Below are positions 1 through 6,812 of a stretch of DNA of 37,744 nt, in pieces. The position numbers were made by a program, and so were the translations under genes. Source of the DNA: Ilyobacter polytropus (GTDB lineage: Bacteria > Fusobacteriota > Fusobacteriia > Fusobacteriales > Fusobacteriaceae); contig QKCP01000067.1 of the NCBI GenBank assembly GCA_003246855.1, positions 1 through 37,744 on the forward strand, given 5' to 3'. The first letter of the stretch is position 1. Each line of letters starts with the position of its first letter. The notes under the pieces were generated by a model. That model did no database searches. It was given only the letters and a program-made list of their open reading frames with translations, and was not told the DNA's origin.

Positions 1-488
1 AACACGAGTACTAATATCTTCTCTAAAGCATATTTTCTGGTTCTTTTCATAGGCTTTAGTTTGAAGAAATCAGGAAAATTAGCTTTTAAAATTTAAATAA
101 TCTTATAAAAGAGGTTGCTTTTAATAATAGCTTGAAGTATATACAATATTAATTGTATTCTTTCATGAATGCGAAAATTGAATTAGTTTTTTACTTTTTT
201 CATTTTAAATACGGTACCACAAAAATAATTTCTTAGGAGATGGCAGATGAAATTGTCTAGCAGTGCCTTCTGAGTAGGATTTTATTCTGGTTATAGGTTT
301 TAATTCTGATTTTCCTAAAAATTCTACAGAACTGCTTGGCTTAATTGTTTAGAGAGAGTGCTGGGCAAAATATCCCATCTAATAACGTACGATATGTATT
401 AAAAAAATAAGAATGCTACATTATAAAAACAGTAACTCTGTTGATAATCTCCATTTTATGTTGTATAAATAATAATATATACACCTGA
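1..488. other. Left-edge region without an identifiable gene
   Basis: AT-rich stretch with no convincing start-plus-RBS. The + frame beginning at base 1 stays open to a TAA at 94-96 and could be the last 31 codons of a gene cut by the window edge, but the opposite strand also reads a short open frame over the same bases, so neither can be called. Bases 446-485 hold copy A of an AT-rich repeat (see the repeat entries). The region ends at the nifH remnant. Confidence 0.5.
446..485 (+). repeat. AT-rich intergenic repeat, copy A
   Basis: The stretch starts with GATAATC, continues through GTTGTATAAATAATAATATA and ends ACACC. It closely resembles bases 6112-6151 (copy B) and more loosely 29119-29153 (copy C). 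This copy directly abuts the nifH remnant. It could be a conserved promoter or operator, or a recombination-prone repeat; the AT-richness makes chance similarity a real alternative, mainly for copy C. Confidence 0.45.
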
Positions 489-563
489 AATGCAAGTACA
501 AAAGTTAAATTAACCCTTGAAGAGCTCGAAAAACTAATGATGGATTACGAATTTATGGACTGA
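489..563 (+). pseudogene. nifH: C-terminal remnant of nifH (nitrogenase iron protein)
   Basis: The open frame has no start codon, follows an in-frame TGA at 486-488, and ends at TGA 561-563. Its tail reads LTLEELEKLMMDYEFMD, which matches the shape of NifH C-termini (the 'MT-[LM]-[DE]-ELE-x-L-hydrophobic ... MD' ending). The identification rests on that motif and on position: nifH normally lies directly upstream of nifI1 in operons with nifI genes. Only about 25 codons remain, so the iron protein is not made from here. A short hairpin with arms GAATCA and TGATTC follows at 564-580. Confidence 0.62.
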
Positions 564-636
564 GAATCAGACCTTGATTCTTTATGAAGTAAAATGCAAT
601 GCTAGAAAAATAAAAATCTAGGAGGTATATGAAATT

Positions 637-966
637 ATGAAAATGATAAGAGCTATGATCAGACCGGAAAAACTTGACGAAGTACTAGTAGAACTAGCTG
701 AGGCTGGATTCCCTGCGGTTACAAAAATAGACGTAGTCGGAAGAGGTAAACAAAGAGGGATACAAGTAGGAAACATACACTACGATGAGCTTCCAAAAGA
801 AATGCTCATAATGGTTGTGAACACTGATGAGGATAAAGACGATGTAGTAAGCATAATCAAAAGAGTTGCAAAAACAGGAAAAGAAGGAGCTTTCGGGGAC
901 GGAAAAATCTTCGTAAGTGACGTTGAAGAAACTTACACAATAAGCAGCGGTTCAAATACTCTTTAA
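637..966 (+). CDS. nifI1: NifI1, nitrogenase-type PII regulatory protein
   Basis: This 109-aa protein is of the PII (GlnB) superfamily in the NifI1 branch. It begins MKMIRAMIRPEKLDEV, carries a T-loop region GRGKQRGIQVGNIHYDEL and the PII C-terminal signature GDGKIFV. In organisms with NifI proteins, NifI1 and NifI2 form a hetero-oligomer that binds nitrogenase MoFe protein and inhibits it after ammonium addition, relieved by 2-oxoglutarate and ATP. The start at 637 follows AGGAGG at 620-625. It is followed 58 bp later by nifI2. Length and motifs look intact. The oddity is context: nifH is reduced to a tail upstream and nifD to a stub downstream, so the usual target is missing here. Confidence 0.93.
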   Translation: MKMIRAMIRPEKLDEVLVELAEAGFPAVTKIDVVGRGKQRGIQVGNIHYDELPKEMLIMVVNTDEDKDDVVSIIKRVAKTGKEGAFGDGKIFVSDVEETYTISSGSNTL

Positions 967-1024
967 TGTCTGGATCAAATTCTAGGAGCGTATTTGGATA
1001 TTATAATAAGGAGGGCATGAGATA

Positions 1025-1405
1025 ATGAAAGAAGTTATGGCTATAATACGTAGAAACATGATAAACCAAACAAAAAATGCCTTATTGTTGGCAGGTATAG
1101 ACTCAATTACTGCCCGTAAAGTCCAAGGAAGAGGAAAACAAAAAGTTGGTTTCAAATATATAAAAGATATCCTTGAAGGTGCTGAAGTAAGTAATGAAAT
1201 GGTAGACGCAATATCTGAGCCACACAAACTTATCAGCAAAAGACTTTTAACTATTATTGTTCCAGACGACAAAGTGAAAACTGTTGTTGACACAATAATC
1301 AATGTAAATAAAACAGGTAACCCTGGAGACGGAAAAATATTTATTCTACCAGTAGAAGAATCTATAAGAATCAGAACTGGCGAAACAGGAGAAGCGACTA
1401 TTTAA
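1025..1405 (+). CDS. nifI2: NifI2, nitrogenase-type PII regulatory protein
   Basis: This 126-aa PII-family protein is of the NifI2 type: it opens MKEVMAIIRRNMINQTKNAL, has the GRGKQK stretch before a long T-loop insertion (roughly residues 37-65, with FKYIKDILEG), and ends with GDGKIFILPVEESIRIRTGE. Known family role: partner of NifI1 in post-translational nitrogenase switch-off. An AAGGAGG lies about 10 bases before the ATG. The frame is uninterrupted and about as long as other NifI2 proteins. It is co-oriented with nifI1 and probably co-transcribed with it. Eight bases after its stop the nifD stub begins. Survival of both genes without nitrogenase genes suggests a new target, a target elsewhere in the genome, or very recent loss. 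Confidence 0.92.
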   Translation: MKEVMAIIRRNMINQTKNALLLAGIDSITARKVQGRGKQKVGFKYIKDILEGAEVSNEMVDAISEPHKLISKRLLTIIVPDDKVKTVVDTIINVNKTGNPGDGKIFILPVEESIRIRTGETGEATI

Positions 1406-1413
1406 TTAGGTAA

Positions 1414-1502
1414 ATGGCAGGAGATTCAAAAGATATTCTAGAGCTTTATCCTGCGTAGATGATGAAAAACAGAAAAAACATATAATTATTAAGGGGGGAA
1501 AC
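1414..1502 (+). pseudogene. nifD: N-terminal remnant of nifD (nitrogenase alpha chain)
   Basis: ATG 1414 opens a frame reading MAGDSKDILELYPA and then a TAG at 1456-1458. Shifting the frame by one base restores DDEKQKKHIIIKGG up to 1499. Together these read like the start of NifD (pattern 'EILE-x-YP ... K-x-HI-[IV]-[IV]-K'), in the exact place where nifD follows nifI2. The frameshift and the loss of everything past about 28 codons show a dead gene. The restored frame runs straight into the ATG of the next gene at 1503, so the deletion endpoint lies at or near 1500. Confidence 0.62.
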
Positions 1503-1787
1503 ATGTACAAATTTTTGATTACGATTAAGCTAAAACCTGGTTCACTGGAAAAGATTCTTGAAAAAGCGCCGGAGGCTCAAAAAAAGACGCGTGAAGAAGA
1601 AGGATGTATTGCATATGATTTTTTCACGTGTACCGATGATCCAAACAAACTTGTATTTATTGAAATTTTCAAATCCAAAGAAGCACATGAATGGCATTGT
1701 GAACAAGATTATACAAAAGAGTTTATCGCCTTCCATGAGCAGTTCCACGAGTCACTTGTATTTGAAACGGTAAATATAGACCAATAA
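1503..1787 (+). CDS. Antibiotic biosynthesis monooxygenase (ABM) domain protein
   Basis: This 94-aa protein has a single ABM (dimeric alpha-beta barrel) domain: an opening strand MYKFLITIKLKPGS, then EEEGCIAYDFF, then KLVFIEIFKSKEAHEWH, typical of YgiN-like putative quinol monooxygenases and ABM stress proteins. These small cytoplasmic proteins act as dimers; substrates are often unknown. Its ribosome site, AAGGGGGG at 1490-1497, is made of the remnant nifD codons, and the remnant's second frame reads through into this ATG. It is therefore probably transcribed with nifI1-nifI2 today. A strong terminator starts at its stop codon. Confidence 0.85.
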   Translation: MYKFLITIKLKPGSLEKILEKAPEAQKKTREEEGCIAYDFFTCTDDPNKLVFIEIFKSKEAHEWHCEQDYTKEFIAFHEQFHESLVFETVNIDQ

Positions 1788-1827
1788 AAAATATCTCCGT
1801 AATCATATCGGTTACGGGGATATTTTT
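1787..1827 (+). terminator. Rho-independent terminator after the ABM gene
   Basis: 16-bp stem, arms AAAAATATCTCCGTAA and TTACGGGGATATTTTT with one wobble pair, followed by more Ts. It overlaps the stop codon. A sister copy with wobble-preserving changes lies at 6228-6268. Confidence 0.9.
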
Positions 1828-1857
1828 GTTAAATTTAACTATATGACCAGACTTTTT

Positions 1858-1891
1858 ATAGTATACATTAGTAAATTTTGTGGTATACTAT
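1858..1891. promoter_or_regulatory. Inverted repeat, possible operator upstream of the HIT gene
   Basis: Perfect 9-base arms ATAGTATAC (1858-1866) and GTATACTAT (1883-1891). Each arm contains the palindrome GTATAC, and the two GTATAC centres are 22 bp apart, about two helical turns. No T-run follows, so it is not a terminator. It may be a paired binding site for a dimeric regulator. Confidence 0.4.
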
Positions 1892-2083
1892 CTACTGTGG
1901 AATCTTACATAAGGGTAACAAATAACGGATGATTTTTTATTGATATACTGGTTTGAAAATGGGGTCTGCATTAAGTTTTTGTATGCACGCCTAAAAGCCT
2001 AAATAAGTTAAGTTCTTATAATAAAGATAGTTATAAAAGAAGTATTCTTTTACTATATAAAATAACTTGAATGGAGGAAGAAA

Positions 2084-2503
2084 ATGATTGATCAAAACTG
2101 TGCGTATTGTGTAGAAGGGGAATTATTGGCAAAATTTGGTATTAAAATTTGCGAATTAGAGGCATCGAAAGTTTATCTATTTAAGGAACAAAGCCATCCT
2201 GGTAGATGTATAGTAGCACCTAAAAAACACGTAGGAGATATGACTCAACTGACTGCAGAAGAAAGAAGTGCATATTTTGAAGACGTAGCAAAAGTAGCTA
2301 GTGCGATAATGGCTGCATATCATCCTGACAAAATAAATTATGGGGCATATGGTGATACTGGACATCATGTACATTTTCATCTTGTACCAAAATATAAAGA
2401 TGAATTTGAATGGGCAGGAATTTTCACAATGAACCCTGATCTGAAATACCTTTCAGAAGAGGGATATGCAGAGATGATTTCAAAAATAAAATCAAATTTA
2501 TAA
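2084..2503 (+). CDS. HIT (histidine triad) family protein
   Basis: This 139-aa protein carries the histidine triad near residues 89-97 as GHHVHFHLVPKY (H-x-H-x-H with flanking hydrophobics), the family's nucleotide-binding and catalytic signature; the middle His acts as nucleophile on nucleoside phosphoramidates or dinucleotides. The N-terminus has Cys residues (NCAYCVEGE) that in some HIT proteins join a zinc site. GGAGG precedes the ATG. A 7-bp hairpin, AAAAGAA/TTCTTTT at 2035-2051, sits upstream in the leader. Followed by its own terminator, it appears monocistronic. The exact substrate cannot be told. Confidence 0.92.
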   Translation: MIDQNCAYCVEGELLAKFGIKICELEASKVYLFKEQSHPGRCIVAPKKHVGDMTQLTAEERSAYFEDVAKVASAIMAAYHPDKINYGAYGDTGHHVHFHLVPKYKDEFEWAGIFTMNPDLKYLSEEGYAEMISKIKSNL

Positions 2504-2592
2504 AAAACAAGAATTCATAATTATCTTAATAGTATTTACTCTACGAATTTAAATTGATTAACATTTATAGAAAAAATAAAAATGTTGCATAC

Positions 2593-2625
2593 TTAAAAAC
2601 CAGCTTGAATATGGCTGGTTTTTAA
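2593..2625 (+). terminator. Terminator after the HIT gene
   Basis: Arms AAAAACCAGC (2595-2604) and GCTGGTTTTT (2614-2623) with a 9-base loop, about 90 bases past the HIT stop. Confidence 0.85.
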
Positions 2626-2715
2626 AATAATGTCTTTTCTGTATGTTAGTTTTAATAATCTTCGAATATTTTTTAAAAGTTTACTTTACAGATATATTTA
2701 ATGCTTTTTCAATAT

Positions 2716-2755
2716 AAAAACCTCCTGCTAATTTTTTAGGAAGGAGGTTTTATTT
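2716..2755 (+). terminator. Second terminator-like hairpin between HIT and pectinesterase genes
   Basis: Arms AAAACCTCCT (2717-2726) and AGGAGGTTTT (2742-2751), then a T-rich tail. No gene lies between this and the terminator at 2593-2625, so it either backs that one up or ends a short untranslated transcript. The right arm contains an SD-like AGGAGG, but no start codon follows within reach. Confidence 0.7.
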
Positions 2756-2956
2756 TAATAATTTTTGTGGTATATTTGGTGTATATCTATACGAAGCAAG
2801 CAAAATCATTCTGAAAAAGAGATGAAATAATATATCGTTGAAAATGTATTTAAAATAAATGGAATTCGAAAAAATATAAAACTTTTTAAAAATAAGGTAA
2901 AACGCCACTTTTCCCAGTATATAAAAAGATATCTTGTAAAAATTCAGGAGGAAATA

Positions 2957-3883
2957 ATGAAACAAAGAATCGTTGTGTCGAAAGATGGAAAAGGAGATTT
3001 TAAAACTGTTCAGGAAGCTATAGATGCTGTGCCTGATAACAATGGAGATGCTATAGAAATATTTATAAAACCGGGAAGATACTATGAAAAAATTGTAGTG
3101 CGTGAGAGTAAAACAAACATCACAATGATAGGTGAGGATAGGAAAAATACTTTATTGGAGTATGATGATTATGCAAAAAAACACGGAGAAGACGGGAAGC
3201 CGCTAACAACATACAGAACGCCTTCAGTGACTGTAGAGGCTGATGATTTTAAAGCTAAAGAGCTTACATTTCTTAATTCCGCAGGGACAGGGGATATCGT
3301 GGGGCAGGCGGTTGCTGTGCTAGTATTAGGAGATAGATGCGTATTTAAAAACTGTACATTCTTGGCTTATCAGGACACTTTTTATACCAAGGGGGTAAAC
3401 AGCAGAATATATGTAAAAGACTGTTTCATAGAGGGGGATATAGATTTTATATTCGGTTCTTCCACATCTGTATTTGAAACCTGTATAATTTCAAGTATAA
3501 ATGAACCAGCATTTGTTACAGCGCCTTCAACACCTATTTCGAGAAAATACGGCTATCTGTTTGAAAAGTGCCGATTAGTAAGTGCTCTCCCACCTAAAAC
3601 AGTATATCTAGGAAGGCCGTGGCATCCTGGAGGAGATCCTGATGCAATTGCAAGTGTCGTATTTAAGTACTGTGATCTTGGCGCGCATATAAAAGATGAG
3701 GGCTGGACAGAGATGAATGGATTTAAAGCAGAAGAAGCAAGAATGTATGAATATCAAAATTCAGGACCTGGAGCAGTGAAAAATGATATGAGAAGGCAAC
3801 TGTCTGCTGAACAGGCCTCAGAGTACACTCCTGATAAAATGCTAACAGGTGATGACAACTGGAACTTCAGAGCAGAATTTTAA
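2957..3883 (+). CDS. Pectin methylesterase (CE8), cytoplasmic
   Basis: A 308-aa right-handed beta-helix esterase of carbohydrate esterase family 8. It shows the family motifs in order: GQAVAVLV (about residues 115-122), QDTFYTKG (first catalytic Asp), GDIDFIFG (second Asp), and YLGRPWHPGG (substrate Arg and Trp). It removes methyl groups from pectin galacturonate. There is no signal peptide, so it probably acts in the cytoplasm on imported methylated oligogalacturonides. CAGGAGG lies 8 bases before the ATG. A deacetylase gene follows 88 bp later, suggesting joint trimming of methyl and acetyl groups. No lyase or galacturonate pathway gene is in the window. Confidence 0.93.
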   Translation: MKQRIVVSKDGKGDFKTVQEAIDAVPDNNGDAIEIFIKPGRYYEKIVVRESKTNITMIGEDRKNTLLEYDDYAKKHGEDGKPLTTYRTPSVTVEADDFKAKELTFLNSAGTGDIVGQAVAVLVLGDRCVFKNCTFLAYQDTFYTKGVNSRIYVKDCFIEGDIDFIFGSSTSVFETCIISSINEPAFVTAPSTPISRKYGYLFEKCRLVSALPPKTVYLGRPWHPGGDPDAIASVVFKYCDLGAHIKDEGWTEMNGFKAEEARMYEYQNSGPGAVKNDMRRQLSAEQASEYTPDKMLTGDDNWNFRAEF

Positions 3884-3971
3884 TTTTTAGCTGCAGTATA
3901 AATTTATATTATTATTCGCCAATAATTTTTTAATCGATAGAAAAACTTAAATTGCAGAAAGGAACGTGATT

Positions 3972-4778
3972 ATGAAAAAAATATATATCTGTTTTCCTGA
4001 AGGGAAACATAAAGTATTTACTTTAAGTTATGATGACGGATGTCTAGCTGACCGCAGGTTGCTTGAAATTTTTAATAAATATTCTGTAAAGGCGACTTTC
4101 CATCTAAATTCTGGTCTTTTCGGTGCTAATGAAAATGTTAGAGATAGGATTGAAGAAGGAGAAGTAAAAAAATTATATGCAGGTCATGAAGTATCCGCAC
4201 ATACAGTTAATCATCCGACTATAGCTAGAACTCCAAAAGAAGAGTTAGTTTACCAGATTATGGAAGATAGACGAAAACTGGAGAGAATCGTAGGTTATCC
4301 GGTTAGAGGGATGTCATATCCCAACGGTTCATACAACAATAGAATAGTAGAGTTATTACCGCATTTAGGCATTGAATATGCTAGAGTTGTCGGCGGGCAT
4401 CAAACATTCAAAATGCCTGAGAATTATTTAAAATGGCAGGCAACCTGTCATCATAATGAAAATAGTATTGAGAGAGCAAAAGAATTTGTTGATCTTCATA
4501 AAACTCAAGTGCTTTATATGTTTTATGTATGGGGTCATAGTTACGAATTCGATAACGATGATAACTGGGAATTGATTGAAGAGTTATGTTCAATTGTTTC
4601 AGGTAGAGATGATATTTGGTATGCAACTAATATAGAGATTTTTGATTATATGAATGCAGTTGAGAAGTTAAAATTTAATGTTGATAGAACACAGGTAATA
4701 AATCCGTCTCATATGTCAGTTTGGATAGAGATCGATGGAGTGAAAAAGGAAATAAACCCGGGCTTACAGAGTATCTAA
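3972..4778 (+). CDS. Polysaccharide deacetylase (NodB/CE4-like)
   Basis: The 268-aa protein starts at ATG 3972, 7 bases after AAAGGAA; an in-frame GTG at 3966 lies too close to that site. It has the NodB-homology motifs: TLSYDDG (catalytic and metal Asp, about residues 16-22), SAHTVNHPTI (the two metal His, about 75-84), and RGMSYPNGSY in the place of the R-x-x-PY/G groove motif. No signal peptide, so it should be cytoplasmic. Downstream of a cytoplasmic pectin methylesterase, an acetyl-ester or oligosaccharide deacetylase role in pectin use is a reasonable inference. The CE4 fold alone does not identify the substrate. Confidence 0.85.
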   Translation: MKKIYICFPEGKHKVFTLSYDDGCLADRRLLEIFNKYSVKATFHLNSGLFGANENVRDRIEEGEVKKLYAGHEVSAHTVNHPTIARTPKEELVYQIMEDRRKLERIVGYPVRGMSYPNGSYNNRIVELLPHLGIEYARVVGGHQTFKMPENYLKWQATCHHNENSIERAKEFVDLHKTQVLYMFYVWGHSYEFDNDDNWELIEELCSIVSGRDDIWYATNIEIFDYMNAVEKLKFNVDRTQVINPSHMSVWIEIDGVKKEINPGLQSI

Positions 4779-4895
4779 ATTCATTTGGTGGGTTAAGTGA
4801 ATTTAGAGTTATTCTTTTAAGATTTAAATTTAAACCTTAACTTTTTTCATTATAATAAATAATAGAAAACCATACTTTAAACTAAGGAGGAAAAT

Positions 4896-6068
4896 ATGAA
4901 TAATTTTGTTTACAATCTAACTACTAAAGTATTTTTCGGAAAAGGACAGATTTCTAATCTGCCGTCGGAAATAAAAAAATATGGTAAAAAAGTACTGTTT
5001 CTCTACGGTAAATCAAGCATTAAAAAAACGGGTCTATACGATGAAGTGGTTAAGCTGCTAAATGATGGCGGTATAGAGTTTTTAGAATTATCCGGTGTTG
5101 ATCCAAATCCAAGATTGTCTACAGTGAAGGAAGGTAGCAGATTGTGCAGAGAGCATGATCTTGACTTTATACTTGCTGTTGGGGGCGGTTCTACTATAGA
5201 TTGTGCAAAAGCTATCGCAATAGACAGATTTTATGAAGGCGATACATGGGTGGATCTTTACAGGCAAGGAAAAGTTGATACAATAAAAAAAGCTCTGCCT
5301 TTGGGATCAATCCTTACTCTTGCTGCAACAGGATCTGAAATGAATAAAAACACGGTTATTACTAATGAAGAAACAGAAGAGAAATACGGGCTTGGTACCG
5401 AGATAGTAAAACCTAAGTTTTCTATTCTTGATCCCGTGTACACATTTACAGTACCTAAACATCAAACGGCTGCAGGATGCGCTGACATACTGTCACATTT
5501 GTTTGAACAATATTTCTCACCAATAAAAAAAGCTTATGTGTCTGCTAGAATAGCTGAGGCTATTATGAAGACGGTTATTGAGTATGCTCCAATAGCGTTA
5601 AAGGAACCCGATAACTATGAGGCTAGAGCTAACCTTATGTGGGCAGGAACTGTGGCATTAAATGGTACCGCATCAGCAGGAAAGCCTGGGGACTGGTCCG
5701 TACATGGTATAGAACATGAACTTAGTGCAAAATATGATATCACCCATGGGGTAGGGCTGGCTATACTTACACCGAGATGGATGGAATATGTGATGAATGA
5801 TGATAATGTTTTCAGATTGGCTGATTATGCAAGAAATGTATGGGACGTTAGGGAAGAGGACGATTATAAAGCTGCTGAATATGGCATTGCAAAAACAAAA
5901 GACTTCTTCTTATCTCTTGATATACCAATGACACTGCCTGAAGTTGGAATAAATGAAGACAGACTGGAGGAGATGGCAAAAGCTGCTACAAAATCTGGAA
6001 AAATTGGTGCAATGAAAAAGATGGATTGGGAAGATGTATATAATATTTATAAAATGTGTTTGAAATAA
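4896..6068 (+). CDS. Iron-containing alcohol dehydrogenase (butanol dehydrogenase type)
   Basis: A 390-aa group III (iron-dependent) alcohol dehydrogenase resembling the YugJ/BdhA branch. Visible motifs: the nucleotide-binding loop VGGGSTIDCAKAIA (about residues 94-107), TLAATGSEMN, the metal-site segment GCADILSHLFEQYF (Asp and His), and HGIEHELSAKYDITHG (two more metal His). It would reduce aldehydes to alcohols with NAD(P)H in fermentation. The RBS AAGGAGG is well placed. It lies 117 bp after the deacetylase and may or may not be co-transcribed. It differs clearly from the second iron ADH at 10896-12077. Confidence 0.93.
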   Translation: MNNFVYNLTTKVFFGKGQISNLPSEIKKYGKKVLFLYGKSSIKKTGLYDEVVKLLNDGGIEFLELSGVDPNPRLSTVKEGSRLCREHDLDFILAVGGGSTIDCAKAIAIDRFYEGDTWVDLYRQGKVDTIKKALPLGSILTLAATGSEMNKNTVITNEETEEKYGLGTEIVKPKFSILDPVYTFTVPKHQTAAGCADILSHLFEQYFSPIKKAYVSARIAEAIMKTVIEYAPIALKEPDNYEARANLMWAGTVALNGTASAGKPGDWSVHGIEHELSAKYDITHGVGLAILTPRWMEYVMNDDNVFRLADYARNVWDVREEDDYKAAEYGIAKTKDFFLSLDIPMTLPEVGINEDRLEEMAKAATKSGKIGAMKKMDWEDVYNIYKMCLK

Positions 6069-6111
6069 AAACAAATATATCTTAGAGAACTTTTGTTTCA
6101 AATTTTTATTG

Positions 6112-6151
6112 ATAATCCTCATTTCATATTGTATAAATAATATATAAACCC
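6112..6151 (+). repeat. AT-rich intergenic repeat, copy B
   Basis: It reads GATAATCCTCATTTCATATT and then GTATAAATAATATATAAACC, nearly the same as copy A at 446-485 apart from a 3-base deletion. About 75 bases separate it from the terminator at 6228-6268, so it may drive a short leader RNA ahead of the membrane protein gene. Confidence 0.45.
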
Positions 6152-6227
6152 AAGATAGAATTTCTACTGTACAAGAACTTATTTCTCTTTATAAGTCACA
6201 TGTATTTTAAACGGTTATAGCACAATA

Positions 6228-6268
6228 AAAAATATCCCCGTAGTCTTATTGATTGCGGGGGTATTTTT
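6228..6268 (+). terminator. Terminator/attenuator upstream of the 152-aa membrane protein
   Basis: 18-bp stem including wobble pairs, arms AAAAATATCCCCGTAGTC and GATTGCGGGGGTATTTTT, with a 5-base loop and T-rail. It is homologous to the terminator at 1787-1827. It lies 160 bases past the ADH stop but only about 40 bases before the next start, so it may be the ADH terminator or an attenuator. Confidence 0.85.
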
Positions 6269-6311
6269 CTTAACTTTATCTGTACTTTAATAAATAGTAA
6301 AAGGAGAACCT

Positions 6312-6770
6312 ATGGATCAAAAGCGAGGACTTGGATTCTGGTTTCTAATTGTAATTGCATGTTTGCTTGCCATATGGTTTATACTAGGCCAGACATTATG
6401 CATTTTCTTCTATGACTTTACAGTCTCACTTGGATTCCAAGATTCTATAAATGACGTCACAGCTGTCGGTGTCGCATTTAACAAGGGATTCGGTATTGCA
6501 GATACATTATTCTATATCCCACTACTTATTTCAGGAATCATAGGCATTCTTAAAAAGAAGAGAATGGGAATTTATTTGATGTTCAGTGCGCTGGCGATTA
6601 CTGTATACTGGCCTATCGTTTGCCTTTCTGCAGTCTATTTTGCCAAAGGCGCCCCTGGGTGGAATCTGACATCCTATGCCGAGTATACGATGATTCTTTC
6701 ATTGATAACAGTTTACGGTGTTTGGGGGATGTGCTTTGTTTACATAAATAGGGCTAGGCTGATAAAATAG
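6312..6770 (+). CDS. Four-helix membrane protein of unknown function
   Basis: A 152-aa integral membrane protein with hydrophobic segments at about residues 8-28, 60-78, 84-106 and 123-145. The first and second segments are joined by a polar loop with a GFQDSINDV stretch. No family motif or catalytic residues are recognised. AAAGGAG lies 7 bases before the ATG. The gene follows a strong terminator and a repeat (copy B), so its expression may depend on read-through. It faces the DMT exporter gene tail to tail. Confidence 0.8.
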   Translation: MDQKRGLGFWFLIVIACLLAIWFILGQTLCIFFYDFTVSLGFQDSINDVTAVGVAFNKGFGIADTLFYIPLLISGIIGILKKKRMGIYLMFSALAITVYWPIVCLSAVYFAKGAPGWNLTSYAEYTMILSLITVYGVWGMCFVYINRARLIK

Positions 6771-6780
6771 TTTTTATAAT

Positions 6781-6812
6781 AAAAAACAGAAGAGAAATCA
6801 TATCTCTTCTGT
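6781..6812 (-). terminator. Terminator of the DMT exporter gene, overlapping its last codons
   Basis: 10-bp arms ACAGAAGAGA (6786-6795) and TCTCTTCTGT (6803-6812). On the minus strand it is followed by a run of six Ts; on the plus strand the T-run is missing, so it mainly serves the minus-strand gene. The stop codon at 6798-6800 lies in the loop. Confidence 0.8.

Noticed and set aside
1-96. Open frame at the left edge on the + strand, and a short start-like frame on the minus strand
   Set aside because: Both are too short, neither has a ribosome site or recognisable motif, and the window edge hides the rest.
982-1302. 106-aa minus-strand frame
   Set aside because: It is antisense to nifI2, lacks a ribosome site and has no family features.
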